From positions 1-64,000 of the forward strand of contig CABIVS010000011.1 of assembly GCA_902362375.1 (NCBI GenBank): 64,000 nt of DNA, written 5' to 3'. This DNA comes from Bacteroidaceae bacterium. Lineage in GTDB: Bacteria; Bacteroidota; Bacteroidia; Bacteroidales; Bacteroidaceae. The notes beneath the pieces are model-generated. The model made no database searches. It saw only the letters and a program-made list of their open reading frames with translations, and was not told the DNA's origin. Positions 43,003 through 52,774 of the stretch are shown here, piece by piece; position 1 is the stretch's first letter; each line of letters begins with the position of its first letter. Position numbers and translations under genes: made by a program.

Positions 43003-45697
43003 TTCTGTTTTTTTTGTGAATAATACGTTGAACAAGGCGAATAAGTTCTCCAACCCATAACACCGTGGACGAAACGCCTATAATAAGAAGCCAGGTTTGC
43101 CAGTCAAGCGGTTCCGTACGGAATACAGCTCCACCGAACTGTACGATGAGGAATTGTCCGCCAAGAATAGCCAATACAATAAGTTCCATTCCATACGATT
43201 TGGAAAGTCCCTTGAATGCCGAATCGGTAGTGCCGAATACACGGGCATTGAACAGATTCCAGAATTGCAGCATGACAAAGAAGGTGAAGAAAATGGTCAG
43301 GTTGTGCACATTCATTCCTTGTGTACTGTGGTCGAAATAATAAATCATTCCGAGCAATACGATGAGGAAGATAGAGCCCACACCTATTATATTAGATCTC
43401 ATTGCCTTACTGATAATAAAATCGGTACTGCGACGGGGTTTCTCAAGCATGACAGTTTCGCTGGGTGGAATGGAGGCAAGAGCCAAAGCGGCAAAAGTAT
43501 CCATAATCAGGTTCACCCATAACATCTGTGTTACAGTCAGCGGAAGTTCCGTACCGATTACGGAGCCTAGCAGAACGATAAGCAATGCCACAAAGTTGAT
43601 CGTCAGCTGGAAAACTATGAAACGCTGGATATTCTTATACAATGAACGTCCCCACATAACAGCGGTTCCGATACTGTTGAAGGAGTCATCGAGCAATGTG
43701 ATATCACTGGCCTCTTTGGCTACAGAAGTACCTGTACCCATTGACAAGCCTACTTGGGCATGATTTAAAGCCGGGGCATCATTCGTTCCGTCTCCGGTCA
43801 CAGCTACGACAGCTCCTTTTTGTTGAAGCAGTTGTACCAGACGCTGTTTGTCTGTCGGGCGGGCGCGGGACATGATTTTTAAGTCCATCACTCTGTCCAG
43901 TGCTTCTTCGTCGCTCAATTCGGCAAATGCAACACCGGTGATTCGATTTCGTTCCGTATCAGTTTCGGGGTTCCAGAGACCGATCTGGCGTGCGATTTCC
44001 GTGGCAGTTCCCGGAGTGTCACCGGTCACGATCTTGATGCCGATACCTGCAGACTGGCATTTCGCAACCGCAGCAGGCACATCCGGACGAATCGGGTCGG
44101 AGATGGCAACCACTCCCAAGAAATTGAGGTCGTTGGCTGAAACTAGTTCCGTGCAATCGTTCGGCTCATTTTCTCCGACAATCTTGAATGCAAATCCAAG
44201 TGTACGCATAGCCATATTTTGATAGCTCAACAGTTGTGCTTCCACTGTAGAACGATACTCTACCGCATCCACTCGCCGTCCATCCAGAACAACTTCTTTA
44301 CACTTGCCCAGAACAATTTCAGGAGCTCCTTTTATATAAAGTATTTTTTTGCCGTTCAGGGGAGATTCAACAAGAGTTGCCATGAATTTCCGTTCGGTAG
44401 AGAAGGTGAGTTGATCGAGGACATGTGCTTGCTCGCGGAGTTGCAGGTAATCTCTTCCCTGTTTGTTAAGCCAGAGCAATAAAGCCACTTCGGTTGGATT
44501 TCCTACACCTTTCGGTTTCTCTCCATGGGTTGATTCTTCAAGGAAAGCTGTTGAATTAGCACTGATTCCCTCTGCGATAAGTGCGCTGATATCATCATCA
44601 GACAAGTCGCTGCCATTTTTGATACCATAGAAATTGGGTTCGTGCACTTGCATCAGATTTTGCGTCAGTGTGCCGGTTTTATCCGTACAAATCACGGTGA
44701 TGGCTCCCATTGTTTCGCAAGCGTGCATTTTCCGCACCAAGTTGTTGGTGGAAAGCATACGGCGCATATTCAATGCCAGACTAAGCGTGACACTCATTGG
44801 CAATCCTTCAGGCACAGCTACTACAATCAGTGTAACTGCCATCATAAAATATTTCAGTGTCCGTTCGAAAACCGGAAGCCACTCATGCCACCCGTTCAGC
44901 GAACCGAAATCAAAAAATAACAATACATCCTTGACAAAGAATATGAGAAAAGCAAGACCGGCAACGGTAAAGCCGATCTTTCCGATCAGATTTGCAAGTT
45001 TGGTCAACTGTATGTTCAGCGGGGTGGGCTCGAGGTTGTCCTCTGTGCTCTGCCGGGCTACTTTCCCGATTTCAGTAGCATCACCCACATGCAGCACACG
45101 CATGGTTCCATGACCATCCACTACTGTAGTACCACGCATCACCAGATTAGAAGCATAAGTCGCTTCTTCATCAAAATCCGTTTCTACAGTGGTTTTATTG
45201 ATAACAGGTTCTCCGGTCAGATTGGATTCATTCACTTGCAGAGAGATAGCTTCCAGTAACTCTCCATCAGCGGGAATTTCTTCACCTGTTTCCAGAATCA
45301 CAATATCACCTACCACTATGTCTTTACGAGGGATTTCCTGTACACGTCCGTTCCGGATCACTTTTACCAATGTTTCTTCATTGACTGCATTCAGCAAGTC
45401 AAATTTCTTGCTGGCATCATATTCGAAAAAGAAACCGATTCCGGTAGCCAGTAAGATAGCGGCTATGATTCCGATCGTTTCAGCATATTCGTTTTCGATG
45501 ATGGAGATGATTAACGAGAAAGCGGCTGCCACTAATAACACACGCACAACCGGGTCTTCAAATTTTTCCAGATAGAGCTTCCAGAGAGAAGGACGCTTGG
45601 GGGGCGTTAACAGGTTAATACCATTTTTCTCCCTGCTTTGTAGGACTTCGTTATCCGTAAGTCCTAAATGATAATAGTCATTTTTATTTGTACTCAT
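42992..45697 (-). CDS. Calcium-translocating P-type ATPase (PMCA type)
   Basis: A 901-aa ion pump that exports Ca2+ with ATP hydrolysis. The phosphorylated Asp is in ICTDKTGTLTQN near residue 340, the helix-4 cation site is VAVPEGLPMSV, and the hinge is VTGDGTNDAPALNHA. About ten membrane helices and a full N domain are present. The first ATG of the frame is at 45727, but MSTNKNDYYHLGLTDNE from 45697 matches the usual cation-ATPase N-terminal domain start. It is the first gene of a run with HAD, ribF, the small peptide and CPBP. Confidence 0.94.
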   Translation of the reverse strand: MSTNKNDYYHLGLTDNEVLQSREKNGINLLTPPKRPSLWKLYLEKFEDPVVRVLLVAAAFSLIISIIENEYAETIGIIAAILLATGIGFFFEYDASKKFDLLNAVNEETLVKVIRNGRVQEIPRKDIVVGDIVILETGEEIPADGELLEAISLQVNESNLTGEPVINKTTVETDFDEEATYASNLVMRGTTVVDGHGTMRVLHVGDATEIGKVARQSTEDNLEPTPLNIQLTKLANLIGKIGFTVAGLAFLIFFVKDVLLFFDFGSLNGWHEWLPVFERTLKYFMMAVTLIVVAVPEGLPMSVTLSLALNMRRMLSTNNLVRKMHACETMGAITVICTDKTGTLTQNLMQVHEPNFYGIKNGSDLSDDDISALIAEGISANSTAFLEESTHGEKPKGVGNPTEVALLLWLNKQGRDYLQLREQAHVLDQLTFSTERKFMATLVESPLNGKKILYIKGAPEIVLGKCKEVVLDGRRVDAVEYRSTVEAQLLSYQNMAMRTLGFAFKIVGENEPNDCTELVSANDLNFLGVVAISDPIRPDVPAAVAKCQSAGIGIKIVTGDTPGTATEIARQIGLWNPETDTERNRITGVAFAELSDEEALDRVMDLKIMSRARPTDKQRLVQLLQQKGAVVAVTGDGTNDAPALNHAQVGLSMGTGTSVAKEASDITLLDDSFNSIGTAVMWGRSLYKNIQRFIVFQLTINFVALLIVLLGSVIGTELPLTVTQMLWVNLIMDTFAALALASIPPSETVMLEKPRRSTDFIISKAMRSNIIGVGSIFLIVLLGMIYYFDHSTQGMNVHNLTIFFTFFVMLQFWNLFNARVFGTTDSAFKGLSKSYGMELIVLAILGGQFLIVQFGGAVFRTEPLDWQTWLLIIGVSSTVLWVGELIRLVQRIIHKKNRNEK

Positions 45698-45787
45698 GCA
45701 GATACATGCGTTTAATTTGAACTGCAAAAATACAACATATAATTGTGATAGAATGTTTAATTAAAACTTTTTATGAAGTCGAATATG

Positions 45788-47050
45788 TTAGCGTGGTTTA
45801 CCGCATGACCGATAAGGGATTGTAAACCAGAATGTGGAGCCTTTGCCCTCTACGGAATCCGCCCCGATTTGCCCGCCAAGTTTGGCGACAATGGTTTGAG
45901 AAATGGAAAGTCCCAGTCCCGCTCCCTTCTTATCTTTGTTCAGTTTCACGAAGCGCTCGAATACATCCGGTAATTTCTCTGCCGGAATTCCGGCTCCGGT
46001 ATCCTTGACATAAAAGTAAAGTTCGGTGTCTCTGGCTTCATAGCCGAGGCGGATACTACCTTCATGGGTGAACTTAATGGCGTTGCCGGCAAAGTTGGAA
46101 AGCACTTGTGCCACCCGGTTCCGGTCTGTTTGAATCATGCAGGAAGAGCGAGACGGCTCTGCTATAATTTGTATCTTTCCTCCGACGTCATCAACTCTCA
46201 TTTGAAAAAGTTGTTGTAAATCTGAGAGTAACAGATTGACGTCGACTGTTGCCTGCACAAATTCCAATGTTCCGGCTTCGATTTTTGACATATCGAGTAT
46301 GTCGTTGACCAGTTGCATCAGGAGGTCGGCATTCATTTTTATGATTTCCTGATATTGAGCTTTCTCCTCTTCTGTAGTTGCACTGCCTAATACCTCTGCA
46401 AATCCGGTAATAGCATTGAGAGGGGTACGGATTTCATGGCTCATGTTGGCTAAGAAGGCAGATTTTGAAATATCAGCTTTTTCTGCTTTTTCCTTGGCTA
46501 GTAGCAGTTCCTTTTCAGCTTGTTTCCGCCGGGTAACATCGTGTACGGTGATTACCATATTCTCTTCTTCGTTAAGGAGGAAGTAAGAACCGGATATGAC
46601 AGCATCACATTCTACGGTAGTATTATCAGACGTAACTACGGATAAAGTGGCTTCCAGATCCGTGAAGTTTCGTCTCTGTTCGAAAGCTTGGCGTATGGCG
46701 GTACGTATCGGACAAGAACCGCAGAAGCTATGTGTGCCGCAACCTCCCTCGGCTGCTAATGCATTGCGACATTGCAACAGGTCGCCCACTCTTTTTTCTT
46801 CTGTTCCTTTTTTGGTTCCGGTTTTTTGGTAATAGTTGGTTTTCAGAACTTTAAAGTCATTATCTATTAATAGGATAAAGGCGTGTACATTCTTTAAGAT
46901 GGCACCGGCGATATGGCTGGTGCGTTCCAACTTTCTGGATTCACGGAACAATCGTTGTTGCATCCGCAGGCATTTTCTACGCTCCCATAAAAAACTGATT
47001 AGTAGGACTGCGCATAAAACTATTAAGGTAGACAATAGTGCTATAAGCAT
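45788..47050 (-). CDS. Membrane-anchored histidine kinase with cysteine-rich PAS (second copy)
   Basis: A 420-aa sensor kinase with the same architecture as the one at 11616-12884: a membrane helix (residues 2-21), a linker, and a PAS-like domain with cysteines at 94, 104, 110 and 113 (C-x9-C-x5-C-x2-C). The kinase core has His205 in NMSHEIRTPLN, N box LSNFAGNAIKF, G1 DTGAGIP and G2 GAGLGL. The segment KRVGDLLQCRNALAA is nearly the same as in the paralog. There is no receiver domain and no response-regulator gene nearby. A rubredoxin gene lies divergently next to it, which fits a redox theme but is only positional. Confidence 0.9.
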   Translation of the reverse strand: MLIALLSTLIVLCAVLLISFLWERRKCLRMQQRLFRESRKLERTSHIAGAILKNVHAFILLIDNDFKVLKTNYYQKTGTKKGTEEKRVGDLLQCRNALAAEGGCGTHSFCGSCPIRTAIRQAFEQRRNFTDLEATLSVVTSDNTTVECDAVISGSYFLLNEEENMVITVHDVTRRKQAEKELLLAKEKAEKADISKSAFLANMSHEIRTPLNAITGFAEVLGSATTEEEKAQYQEIIKMNADLLMQLVNDILDMSKIEAGTLEFVQATVDVNLLLSDLQQLFQMRVDDVGGKIQIIAEPSRSSCMIQTDRNRVAQVLSNFAGNAIKFTHEGSIRLGYEARDTELYFYVKDTGAGIPAEKLPDVFERFVKLNKDKKGAGLGLSISQTIVAKLGGQIGADSVEGKGSTFWFTIPYRSCGKPR

Positions 47051-47109
47051 AGTATGATATTGTTGTTTTAGCTTGATAATATGGATACAAAGATAGTTTT
47101 TTTCTTTAG

Positions 47110-47138
47110 TTTGGAAATAGTGTTGAACAAATATCTTG
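47110..47138 (+). promoter_or_regulatory. Possible rubredoxin promoter
   Basis: TTTG at 47110-47113 and TATCTTGC from 47132 are spaced about 18 bases apart, close to a Bacteroides -33/-7 pair, though the -7 box lacks one T. The leader would be about 40 bases. Confidence 0.35.
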
Positions 47139-47185
47139 CTGTTTGTGTTATATTATTTAGAAAACCAATTAAAAATACGAACGTT

Positions 47186-47350
47186 ATGAAAAAGTACATT
47201 TGCACGGTCTGTGAATATATTTACGACCCCGAACAAGGAGATCCGGAAAGCGGAATTGAGCCAGGAACAGCATTTGAAGATATTCCTGATGATTGGACTT
47301 GTCCATTATGTGGAGTCGGAAAAGAAGACTTTGAACCGTACGAAGGATAA
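47186..47350 (+). CDS. Rubredoxin
   Basis: A 54-aa electron carrier with one iron bound by four cysteines, two in [12 protein letters not shown] (C-x2-C near residue 6) and two in [13 protein letters not shown] (C-x2-C near residue 39). Length and motif spacing are exactly those of rubredoxins. It works in electron transfer, often to rubrerythrin or superoxide reductase in oxygen and peroxide defence of anaerobes. The frame is open from 47081, but only the ATG at 47186 starts at the conserved N-terminus. A terminator follows at 47379. Confidence 0.97.
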   Translation: MKKYICTVCEYIYDPEQGDPESGIEPGTAFEDIPDDWTCPLCGVGKEDFEPYEG

Positions 47351-47378
47351 AACCAAGAGAGAGAATTATTAAGAGGAG

Positions 47379-47420
47379 AATGACTGGGTGTATGAATATA
47401 TGCCCGGTCATTTTTTTATT
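47379..47420 (+). terminator. Rubredoxin terminator
   Basis: AATGACTGGG pairs with CCCGGTCATT (one wobble), followed by seven T and further T-rich sequence. Confidence 0.85.
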
Positions 47421-47458
47421 TTTATGGCTGGAAATTATTCTGCTGATTATAAATGTAA

Positions 47459-47466
47459 TATCTTTG
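47459..47466 (+). promoter_or_regulatory. Putative -7 box (TATCTTTG) of the lipoprotein gene
   Basis: Matches TAnnTTTG. RNA would start near 47473, which rules out translation from the open frame's first ATG at 47380 and leaves ATG 47485 or 47506. Confidence 0.55.
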
Positions 47467-47505
47467 ACGCAAAAATCGGAAGTTATGTATAATAAAGCAT
47501 CTGTT

Positions 47506-48180
47506 ATGACCGATCTGAGGTGTTTTTTATCTCTCTCTCTGTTATTAATATGCGGCCTTCTAATGGCTGGTTGTAGTGATGATGAAAATGAAGAACAGCC
47601 TCCTGCTCCGGATGTTCCGGATTATAGCACGATCATAGTGAAAGATATACAGAATATACCTGCGGATTTTACATTCGACCGGGTTGAGGTGAAAGTGACG
47701 GGGGCGGATTGGCAAGTGATTGAGACTCTTGAATTTCCTTATAAGGACGGACAGATTGTGATGATACTTCCCACGAGTTTTCCTTCGGAAAAGCTTCAGG
47801 CGGTAGACCGGCGTAATGGCATGGGCGGTTACTGGACCGGGACCTCGGATGATGCGGATGCTCTTGTGGCGACCCTAGGGGATTTCTTTGTTTTTAATGG
47901 CGATAAGAGAGTGGGACGGATTGCTATTTCCAACTGGTCCGGTAAAGAGTCTTCTGCCGGAAAAGCTACACTGGTGGGGTATCAGTATGCCGACCGTCCT
48001 TTTACGTTGACAGGCAGTGACAAATCGTATTATTATAATAATTGTTCTTTTAATAAAGGGTGGAATATATTTGCCAATATCAATCCTTCATCAGATTCTG
48101 GCACAGCAAAAGTTCTTCGAACAACTGCTGTACCAGAATCAACTTTATTTTGGCGTCTTGCAGAATCGTATATTTATTAA
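47506..48180 (+). CDS. Hypothetical lipoprotein
   Basis: A 224-aa predicted lipoprotein, not recognised. The signal peptide ends in a lipobox LLMAGCSDD about 20 residues in, followed by a Glu/Pro-rich linker (NEEQPPAPDVPDY). The rest is beta-rich, starting TIIVKDIQNIPADF, and may form one or two Ig-like or carbohydrate-binding sandwiches. Starting at 47506 leaves a 33-base leader after the predicted promoter; ATG 47485 is an alternative that adds seven residues. It converges on the DUF4962 lyase gene with an 11-base gap, so it could belong to the polysaccharide locus, but orientation and spacing do not prove it. Confidence 0.65.
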   Translation: MTDLRCFLSLSLLLICGLLMAGCSDDENEEQPPAPDVPDYSTIIVKDIQNIPADFTFDRVEVKVTGADWQVIETLEFPYKDGQIVMILPTSFPSEKLQAVDRRNGMGGYWTGTSDDADALVATLGDFFVFNGDKRVGRIAISNWSGKESSAGKATLVGYQYADRPFTLTGSDKSYYYNNCSFNKGWNIFANINPSSDSGTAKVLRTTAVPESTLFWRLAESYIY

Positions 48181-48191
48181 TAACTGTTTAT

Positions 48192-50672
48192 TTACCATTT
48201 ACCCATTGTTTGTATTTGTTGGTCACTCATTTCCAGAGTTGTCCATTTGCCATTTATTTGGTCGAATAGGGTAGAAGCATCATCTTTTTTACATTGATAG
48301 GTCTTGCCGTTATTATCTACTTTCTTCTTACCATAGCTGAAAGTTGCTTTATTTACAGTGTTGTGGATGTATAAACTGGCATTCTGTTTTGAATTCAGTT
48401 CAGCTTCAATCGTCCATTCACCACATTGGAATTTGTTACCATTTCGGACTATGTTTGCGGCCTTCTCATCAATAGTCTCTATTTGGATGATAGTTAATAT
48501 TCGGTTCTTTTTACAGGGACCGAAACTGGCAGTAAGTGACCAAGGATTGGTAAAATCTTCTCCACGTTGTGCATCCCATTCATTGGGGGGAGTAGCATAT
48601 TTATCTGTTTGTGTAATATTGCTTTTTTGTTCACAGAACAACTGAGCTACGGAAGCGAAGTGTTTTTCTTTGTTGACAGTGACTAGTGTTGATGTTGATT
48701 CGTCAATGTCAAACTTAACTGGACTATGCAGTAACCAGTCCCAGCGTGCTTCTTCTCCCGCTTCCAGTTCATCATAAATCAATACCTTATTGGGGTGCAA
48801 CAGGAAAATATGTCTGCGAAACTTCTTTAATGGTGTTTCTCCGAAGCCATTCTTTGGGGATTGCTCCAATTTATATTTCTCGAAGCTCTGTTTCCATAAA
48901 CGTACATTGCTGATTCCGCAGTATGCATTTGAAGCATCTCCTAATGCATATGAAATATGCTCGCCATTAAACATACGTACGATGTATCCGTAAGCGTCGG
49001 TAGTGAATGGTTGTCCGATGCCGTTTATTAACATGGTGTTATGGGCCCGGGTGTTGCGGTAAGAAAGCAGATTATGCGGATCATTGAAATCCATATAATG
49101 ACCGACAGCATGATAGATAGCTTCTCCACCATAATGTAGATTGAAAGCGTTTTGGTTGGAATGTGTATGATTGCCGGAACCAAAAGGACTGGAATGGAAG
49201 CTTAAGCTGATATTCTTATTTAAATCTTTTAAATTGCTGTTGGCTATCATTTCTCCGCAATCTTTGAACCATACGGCTTTAGGTGCGTCTATTGGTAATT
49301 CGCAGTTTGCCGGACGTTGTTTACCGCATACCAGACGGTATAAACGTGTTTCCGATTCTGTCTTATATCGGTCGTTTACAGAAGAGTACCAGGCTGCGTA
49401 TGGGTCATCGGTGTTACGGGCCAGAAAATCAGCAAAAGCACTACGGATACGTAAAGGTTTGCCGTTTCTTTTTTCATGTCCGTCGCCGAAACCTGCGCTT
49501 AGCGAACCGGGTAACCAGGTGTATGCGGTGCCGATACCTGCATTTTTATACCAGGGATGTTGCAGAAAATCTGTTTCCGTCAGGTAGCTGAACAGGGTAG
49601 GGATATAACAAAGACTTACAGCATTGGCACTGAAGTAATTTGCACCATTATGCCAAGATCCGTCACGATTGAAGCCGGTAGCCGGTCCGCGTGTATTCCA
49701 TAGTTCGTAGTAGTACTCCAGATATTCTTTGGCTGAAGGATATTTGTCGTATAATACCAATGATGCTTGTAGAAAACGGCGTATGGTGAATTGCCAGATA
49801 TGTTCGTCGAAGAACATATTCTCCTCATGCCCCAGAATGCGTGTATCATAATAATGAGCGAGAACTTTCATGATATTTTGTTCTATCAGTTTGCGTTCTT
49901 CTGCTGTGAAACGCTCATAGCAGTTTTCATAAGTACAAGCTAATAAGTAAACCAATTCTCCAGCATTAAAATCATTTTCGATGAATTCCAATTCAGGCTT
50001 TTGGGATAGAAGGCAACGTACGTTTGCTACCATTTTTTCTGCATAGATATTGCGTTGTAGCATTTGGTATGCAGTGTTCAGGTTGTCGCAATTCTCTGAC
50101 ATTGTAAATATATGCTTATAAGGTTGGTTGTCTGTACTGAAGTCCATTGCCAATGCTTTGCGTGAATCATTAATCATCTCCTCGAATTCAGGATTTGAAC
50201 GTACATTCTTTCGGGCTTCTTCCAGATGTTCATTCAAGAAACAGTAGATACGGGGATATTTTAGAGGAATATTTTTTAAGAAGATATGGAATGGTGGTGT
50301 TGCAAACTTGGGAGTTGTACTTTCTATTGTAAAACTGTAAGTCTTGCTCCAGGGCTGTTTCTCACCGGATTTACTGACTGACCGGAAACGCCAGTACCAA
50401 ATTCCGGTATTTAATACCTGATGTGGGTTGAACATACACCAAGGAACAGGTTTTGATAGTATATCGTTTTCACCTTTAAAGTTTTTGTCTTGTGAAAGAT
50501 GAAATTGCAGGTAGTCCGATTGTTTCATTGATATTGGGACTAACAATGGAGCCGGATTCAAATAGATGATATTCTCCTGTTGCGGGTAAGGAGTTTGCCG
50601 TTGCGGGTTATTTGCGTATAGGGACACAAAGCTAATGCACAACGTGAAGGTTATAATTGTTAGTATTTTCAT
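48192..50672 (-). CDS. DUF4962/heparinase II/III-family polysaccharide lyase
   Basis: An 826-aa secreted protein with a signal peptide (residues 1-21, ending SLYAN). Residues 40-130 form a fibronectin-like part (TGIWYWRFRSVS) and the next block is the DUF4962 helical toroid, with NRDGSWHNGANYFS. The C-terminal half is the heparinase II/III beta-sandwich, with the signature SPFGSGNHTHSNQNAF, a likely catalytic His/Asn/Tyr region. Related enzymes include exo-acting PL15-type lyases on uronate polymers. It is the last gene of the GH88-PL12-lyase operon. The polymer is probably a glycosaminoglycan. Confidence 0.82.
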   Translation of the reverse strand: MKILTIITFTLCISFVSLYANNPQRQTPYPQQENIIYLNPAPLLVPISMKQSDYLQFHLSQDKNFKGENDILSKPVPWCMFNPHQVLNTGIWYWRFRSVSKSGEKQPWSKTYSFTIESTTPKFATPPFHIFLKNIPLKYPRIYCFLNEHLEEARKNVRSNPEFEEMINDSRKALAMDFSTDNQPYKHIFTMSENCDNLNTAYQMLQRNIYAEKMVANVRCLLSQKPELEFIENDFNAGELVYLLACTYENCYERFTAEERKLIEQNIMKVLAHYYDTRILGHEENMFFDEHIWQFTIRRFLQASLVLYDKYPSAKEYLEYYYELWNTRGPATGFNRDGSWHNGANYFSANAVSLCYIPTLFSYLTETDFLQHPWYKNAGIGTAYTWLPGSLSAGFGDGHEKRNGKPLRIRSAFADFLARNTDDPYAAWYSSVNDRYKTESETRLYRLVCGKQRPANCELPIDAPKAVWFKDCGEMIANSNLKDLNKNISLSFHSSPFGSGNHTHSNQNAFNLHYGGEAIYHAVGHYMDFNDPHNLLSYRNTRAHNTMLINGIGQPFTTDAYGYIVRMFNGEHISYALGDASNAYCGISNVRLWKQSFEKYKLEQSPKNGFGETPLKKFRRHIFLLHPNKVLIYDELEAGEEARWDWLLHSPVKFDIDESTSTLVTVNKEKHFASVAQLFCEQKSNITQTDKYATPPNEWDAQRGEDFTNPWSLTASFGPCKKNRILTIIQIETIDEKAANIVRNGNKFQCGEWTIEAELNSKQNASLYIHNTVNKATFSYGKKKVDNNGKTYQCKKDDASTLFDQINGKWTTLEMSDQQIQTMGKW

Positions 50673-50759
50673 TAAAAGCTATTTAAAATTTTAGTTTATC
50701 AAAGATAGCATGAATTCATATAAAAGAGCTTGTCTGATTTTAGATAATTTATCTAAGAC

Positions 50760-52763
50760 TTATAATTTATACCCCAAAATATGAGATTTTCCATTCACTT
50801 TCACCTCAACTTCCAATCCTTTTTCATTGAAACTTTTATTCTTGAAACGGATATCAAATTTATTCTCCCCGTTTTTGTCTTTGAAAGGGTAGATTATAGT
50901 GATGTAACGCACTGGCTTATCATCTTTTTTTTCTACATTGAAGGATATTGCAGGGCGCTTGGCACGTTGGCGGTAGGCTATTGAATACCATCCTTCTTCT
51001 TCTACAACTTTCATGCCCTTGGGACCAAAACATTGGAGTTTTACGTTACTTTTATCTTTTAAGACAGTTGTCAGAGACATATTTGGGGTGTCTAATTTTA
51101 TTCTTCCTTCGCAGAGTTGATAATGTAAATTGACGGTTCCTTTAGTTTTCCCGATAGCTTCATCTACAATAACAAAGAATGAATTATCTACAAAGAACAC
51201 AGAACGCCGGTGTCTCAGATCTTTATAACTCGGATTTTCTGTTACCAGAATTTGTGTCTTTCCTTCCGGTTTCCATAGCTTTGTTACTGATTCTGTGGCT
51301 TCTATTGTTTGATTATTAAGCGTTAATGTATTGTGAACAGAAGTTGATCTGAACCAGTTCCGTAACTTCATCACTTCTTCGTCACCGGCAAAAACATAAG
51401 AACCGGAGTCTGGAAACAGATTTTTTCCATTAAACCAAAGCTCAAATGTTCCATTGTCCGGTTGGCAATGCCATTCTCCTTTTGGACCGGCTTTTACTAC
51501 CATTTGGGTGGCATTCTTGCCCCATGAATTGCGGAAAATAAAGAAACCTGATGTAGTGAATCCTTTTGACAAGTAATCAGGAAGTGTTCCTTCTTTTCCT
51601 TCTGTTGCAAAGTAACGGATTACTTGATTGTCGGGAAATAAGGCGGACCATTTCTTATAGCAATTTATAGTGTATTGCTTTCCTGTTAAAAGGGCATCGC
51701 TGAAACAAGGATTACTATAATCTGGGAAACAGATGTTGGCGTAGAACATGATCATTCGTTCAATGGTGTCTATATAGTTTTGCGGAAATTCTTTTTGGAA
51801 TCCGTTGACTGTTCCCATATTCAATGCGGAATAAAAGATATTGATAGTGGCCAAATGGTAGTGAGGGTCTAGTTCATATTGTCCGCCGTCTGGATATACT
51901 TGTTGCAAGATTCCATGGTTTAATATATCTATTCCGCTTTTTCTCCATTCACTGGCTTCTTTGAATTCTGGGAAAAAAGTACCGGCATAGAACATTCGTT
52001 GTGCTTCGAAAAGCAAATGATTGCCTTGCTCGGAATAATTTTTAGAAAGAAATGTTGCATGTCTGTGGTAGTTCCACAAAAACTCTGTCAGAAAATCTGG
52101 CGTAAATGATTGTGCAGGCAGGAATAATAGGAATTGTATTAATTGTCCTTGTAATCTTTCACTAACCTCTAAAGGACGCCATGCAAAACGGTTATTTTCA
52201 GTTTCGTCTTGAAGAGAACTGTTATCTAAAATCTCATATTCTTCTTTAGGAATCTCCAGGAGTGGGTTTTTCTTAATCCAGTCCATGTATTGAAATATCC
52301 ACTCTTTTGCATACTTTTCATCCTTATTGACTCTGTAAGCATACCCCATTGGAATAAACCACTTATGTCTGTGAAGCATCCAACGTATTTCGTTGTCTTT
52401 TATCGGCCAGTATTTCCAGTTGATATCTTTGCCGTAGAAAGTAGGCTCATAGCCGTCTTGTCCATAAAAGATGTGCTGCATTGCGTTGTCGGCACGTATT
52501 TTATCCAGTGGACTTAACTGGATATTCTCTAAATTAATATCAGGATGATGAATATGCTTTCGTTCCCGATAATAGTTGAGCAATGCTTGGGCTGCTTCTT
52601 CCTTTTTTTGTGCTTGATAAAGAGCTTTTACTTGTTCCAATCCGGGATAATCCAAGTTGAGTAATGAGAATATTTTCTCGTTGACACCCGTCCGGGCATT
52701 GATTTTTGTTATGTGACCGGTTAACAGCCATGTACATAATAATAAGAAGATTATTTTTTTCAT
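50760..52763 (-). CDS. PL12 heparinase III-like lyase
   Basis: A 667-aa secreted lyase cutting heparan-sulfate-type chains by beta-elimination next to uronic acid. A signal peptide covers residues 1-23. The helical toroid includes RFAWRPLEVSERLQ, then SEQGNHLLFEAQRMF (Asn-His motif) and YELDPHYHLATI (Tyr). The beta-sandwich part has KGEWHCQPDNGTFEL, whose His belongs to the active site. These blocks match heparinase III of Pedobacter/Flavobacterium closely from memory. It lies 11 bases after GH88 in one operon. Low-sulfated heparan sulfate or heparosan would be the usual target. Confidence 0.9.
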   Translation of the reverse strand: MKKIIFLLLCTWLLTGHITKINARTGVNEKIFSLLNLDYPGLEQVKALYQAQKKEEAAQALLNYYRERKHIHHPDINLENIQLSPLDKIRADNAMQHIFYGQDGYEPTFYGKDINWKYWPIKDNEIRWMLHRHKWFIPMGYAYRVNKDEKYAKEWIFQYMDWIKKNPLLEIPKEEYEILDNSSLQDETENNRFAWRPLEVSERLQGQLIQFLLFLPAQSFTPDFLTEFLWNYHRHATFLSKNYSEQGNHLLFEAQRMFYAGTFFPEFKEASEWRKSGIDILNHGILQQVYPDGGQYELDPHYHLATINIFYSALNMGTVNGFQKEFPQNYIDTIERMIMFYANICFPDYSNPCFSDALLTGKQYTINCYKKWSALFPDNQVIRYFATEGKEGTLPDYLSKGFTTSGFFIFRNSWGKNATQMVVKAGPKGEWHCQPDNGTFELWFNGKNLFPDSGSYVFAGDEEVMKLRNWFRSTSVHNTLTLNNQTIEATESVTKLWKPEGKTQILVTENPSYKDLRHRRSVFFVDNSFFVIVDEAIGKTKGTVNLHYQLCEGRIKLDTPNMSLTTVLKDKSNVKLQCFGPKGMKVVEEEGWYSIAYRQRAKRPAISFNVEKKDDKPVRYITIIYPFKDKNGENKFDIRFKNKSFNEKGLEVEVKVNGKSHILGYKL

Positions 52764-52774
52764 TTCAAAAGTTT

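Noticed and set aside
43362..45113. Several plus-strand frames inside the Ca2+-ATPase gene
   Set aside because: They lie opposite a clear P-type ATPase and have biased composition expected from the complementary strand.
47380..47505. Longer N-terminus for the lipoprotein at 47506
   Set aside because: The extension starts inside the rubredoxin terminator and before the predicted promoter.
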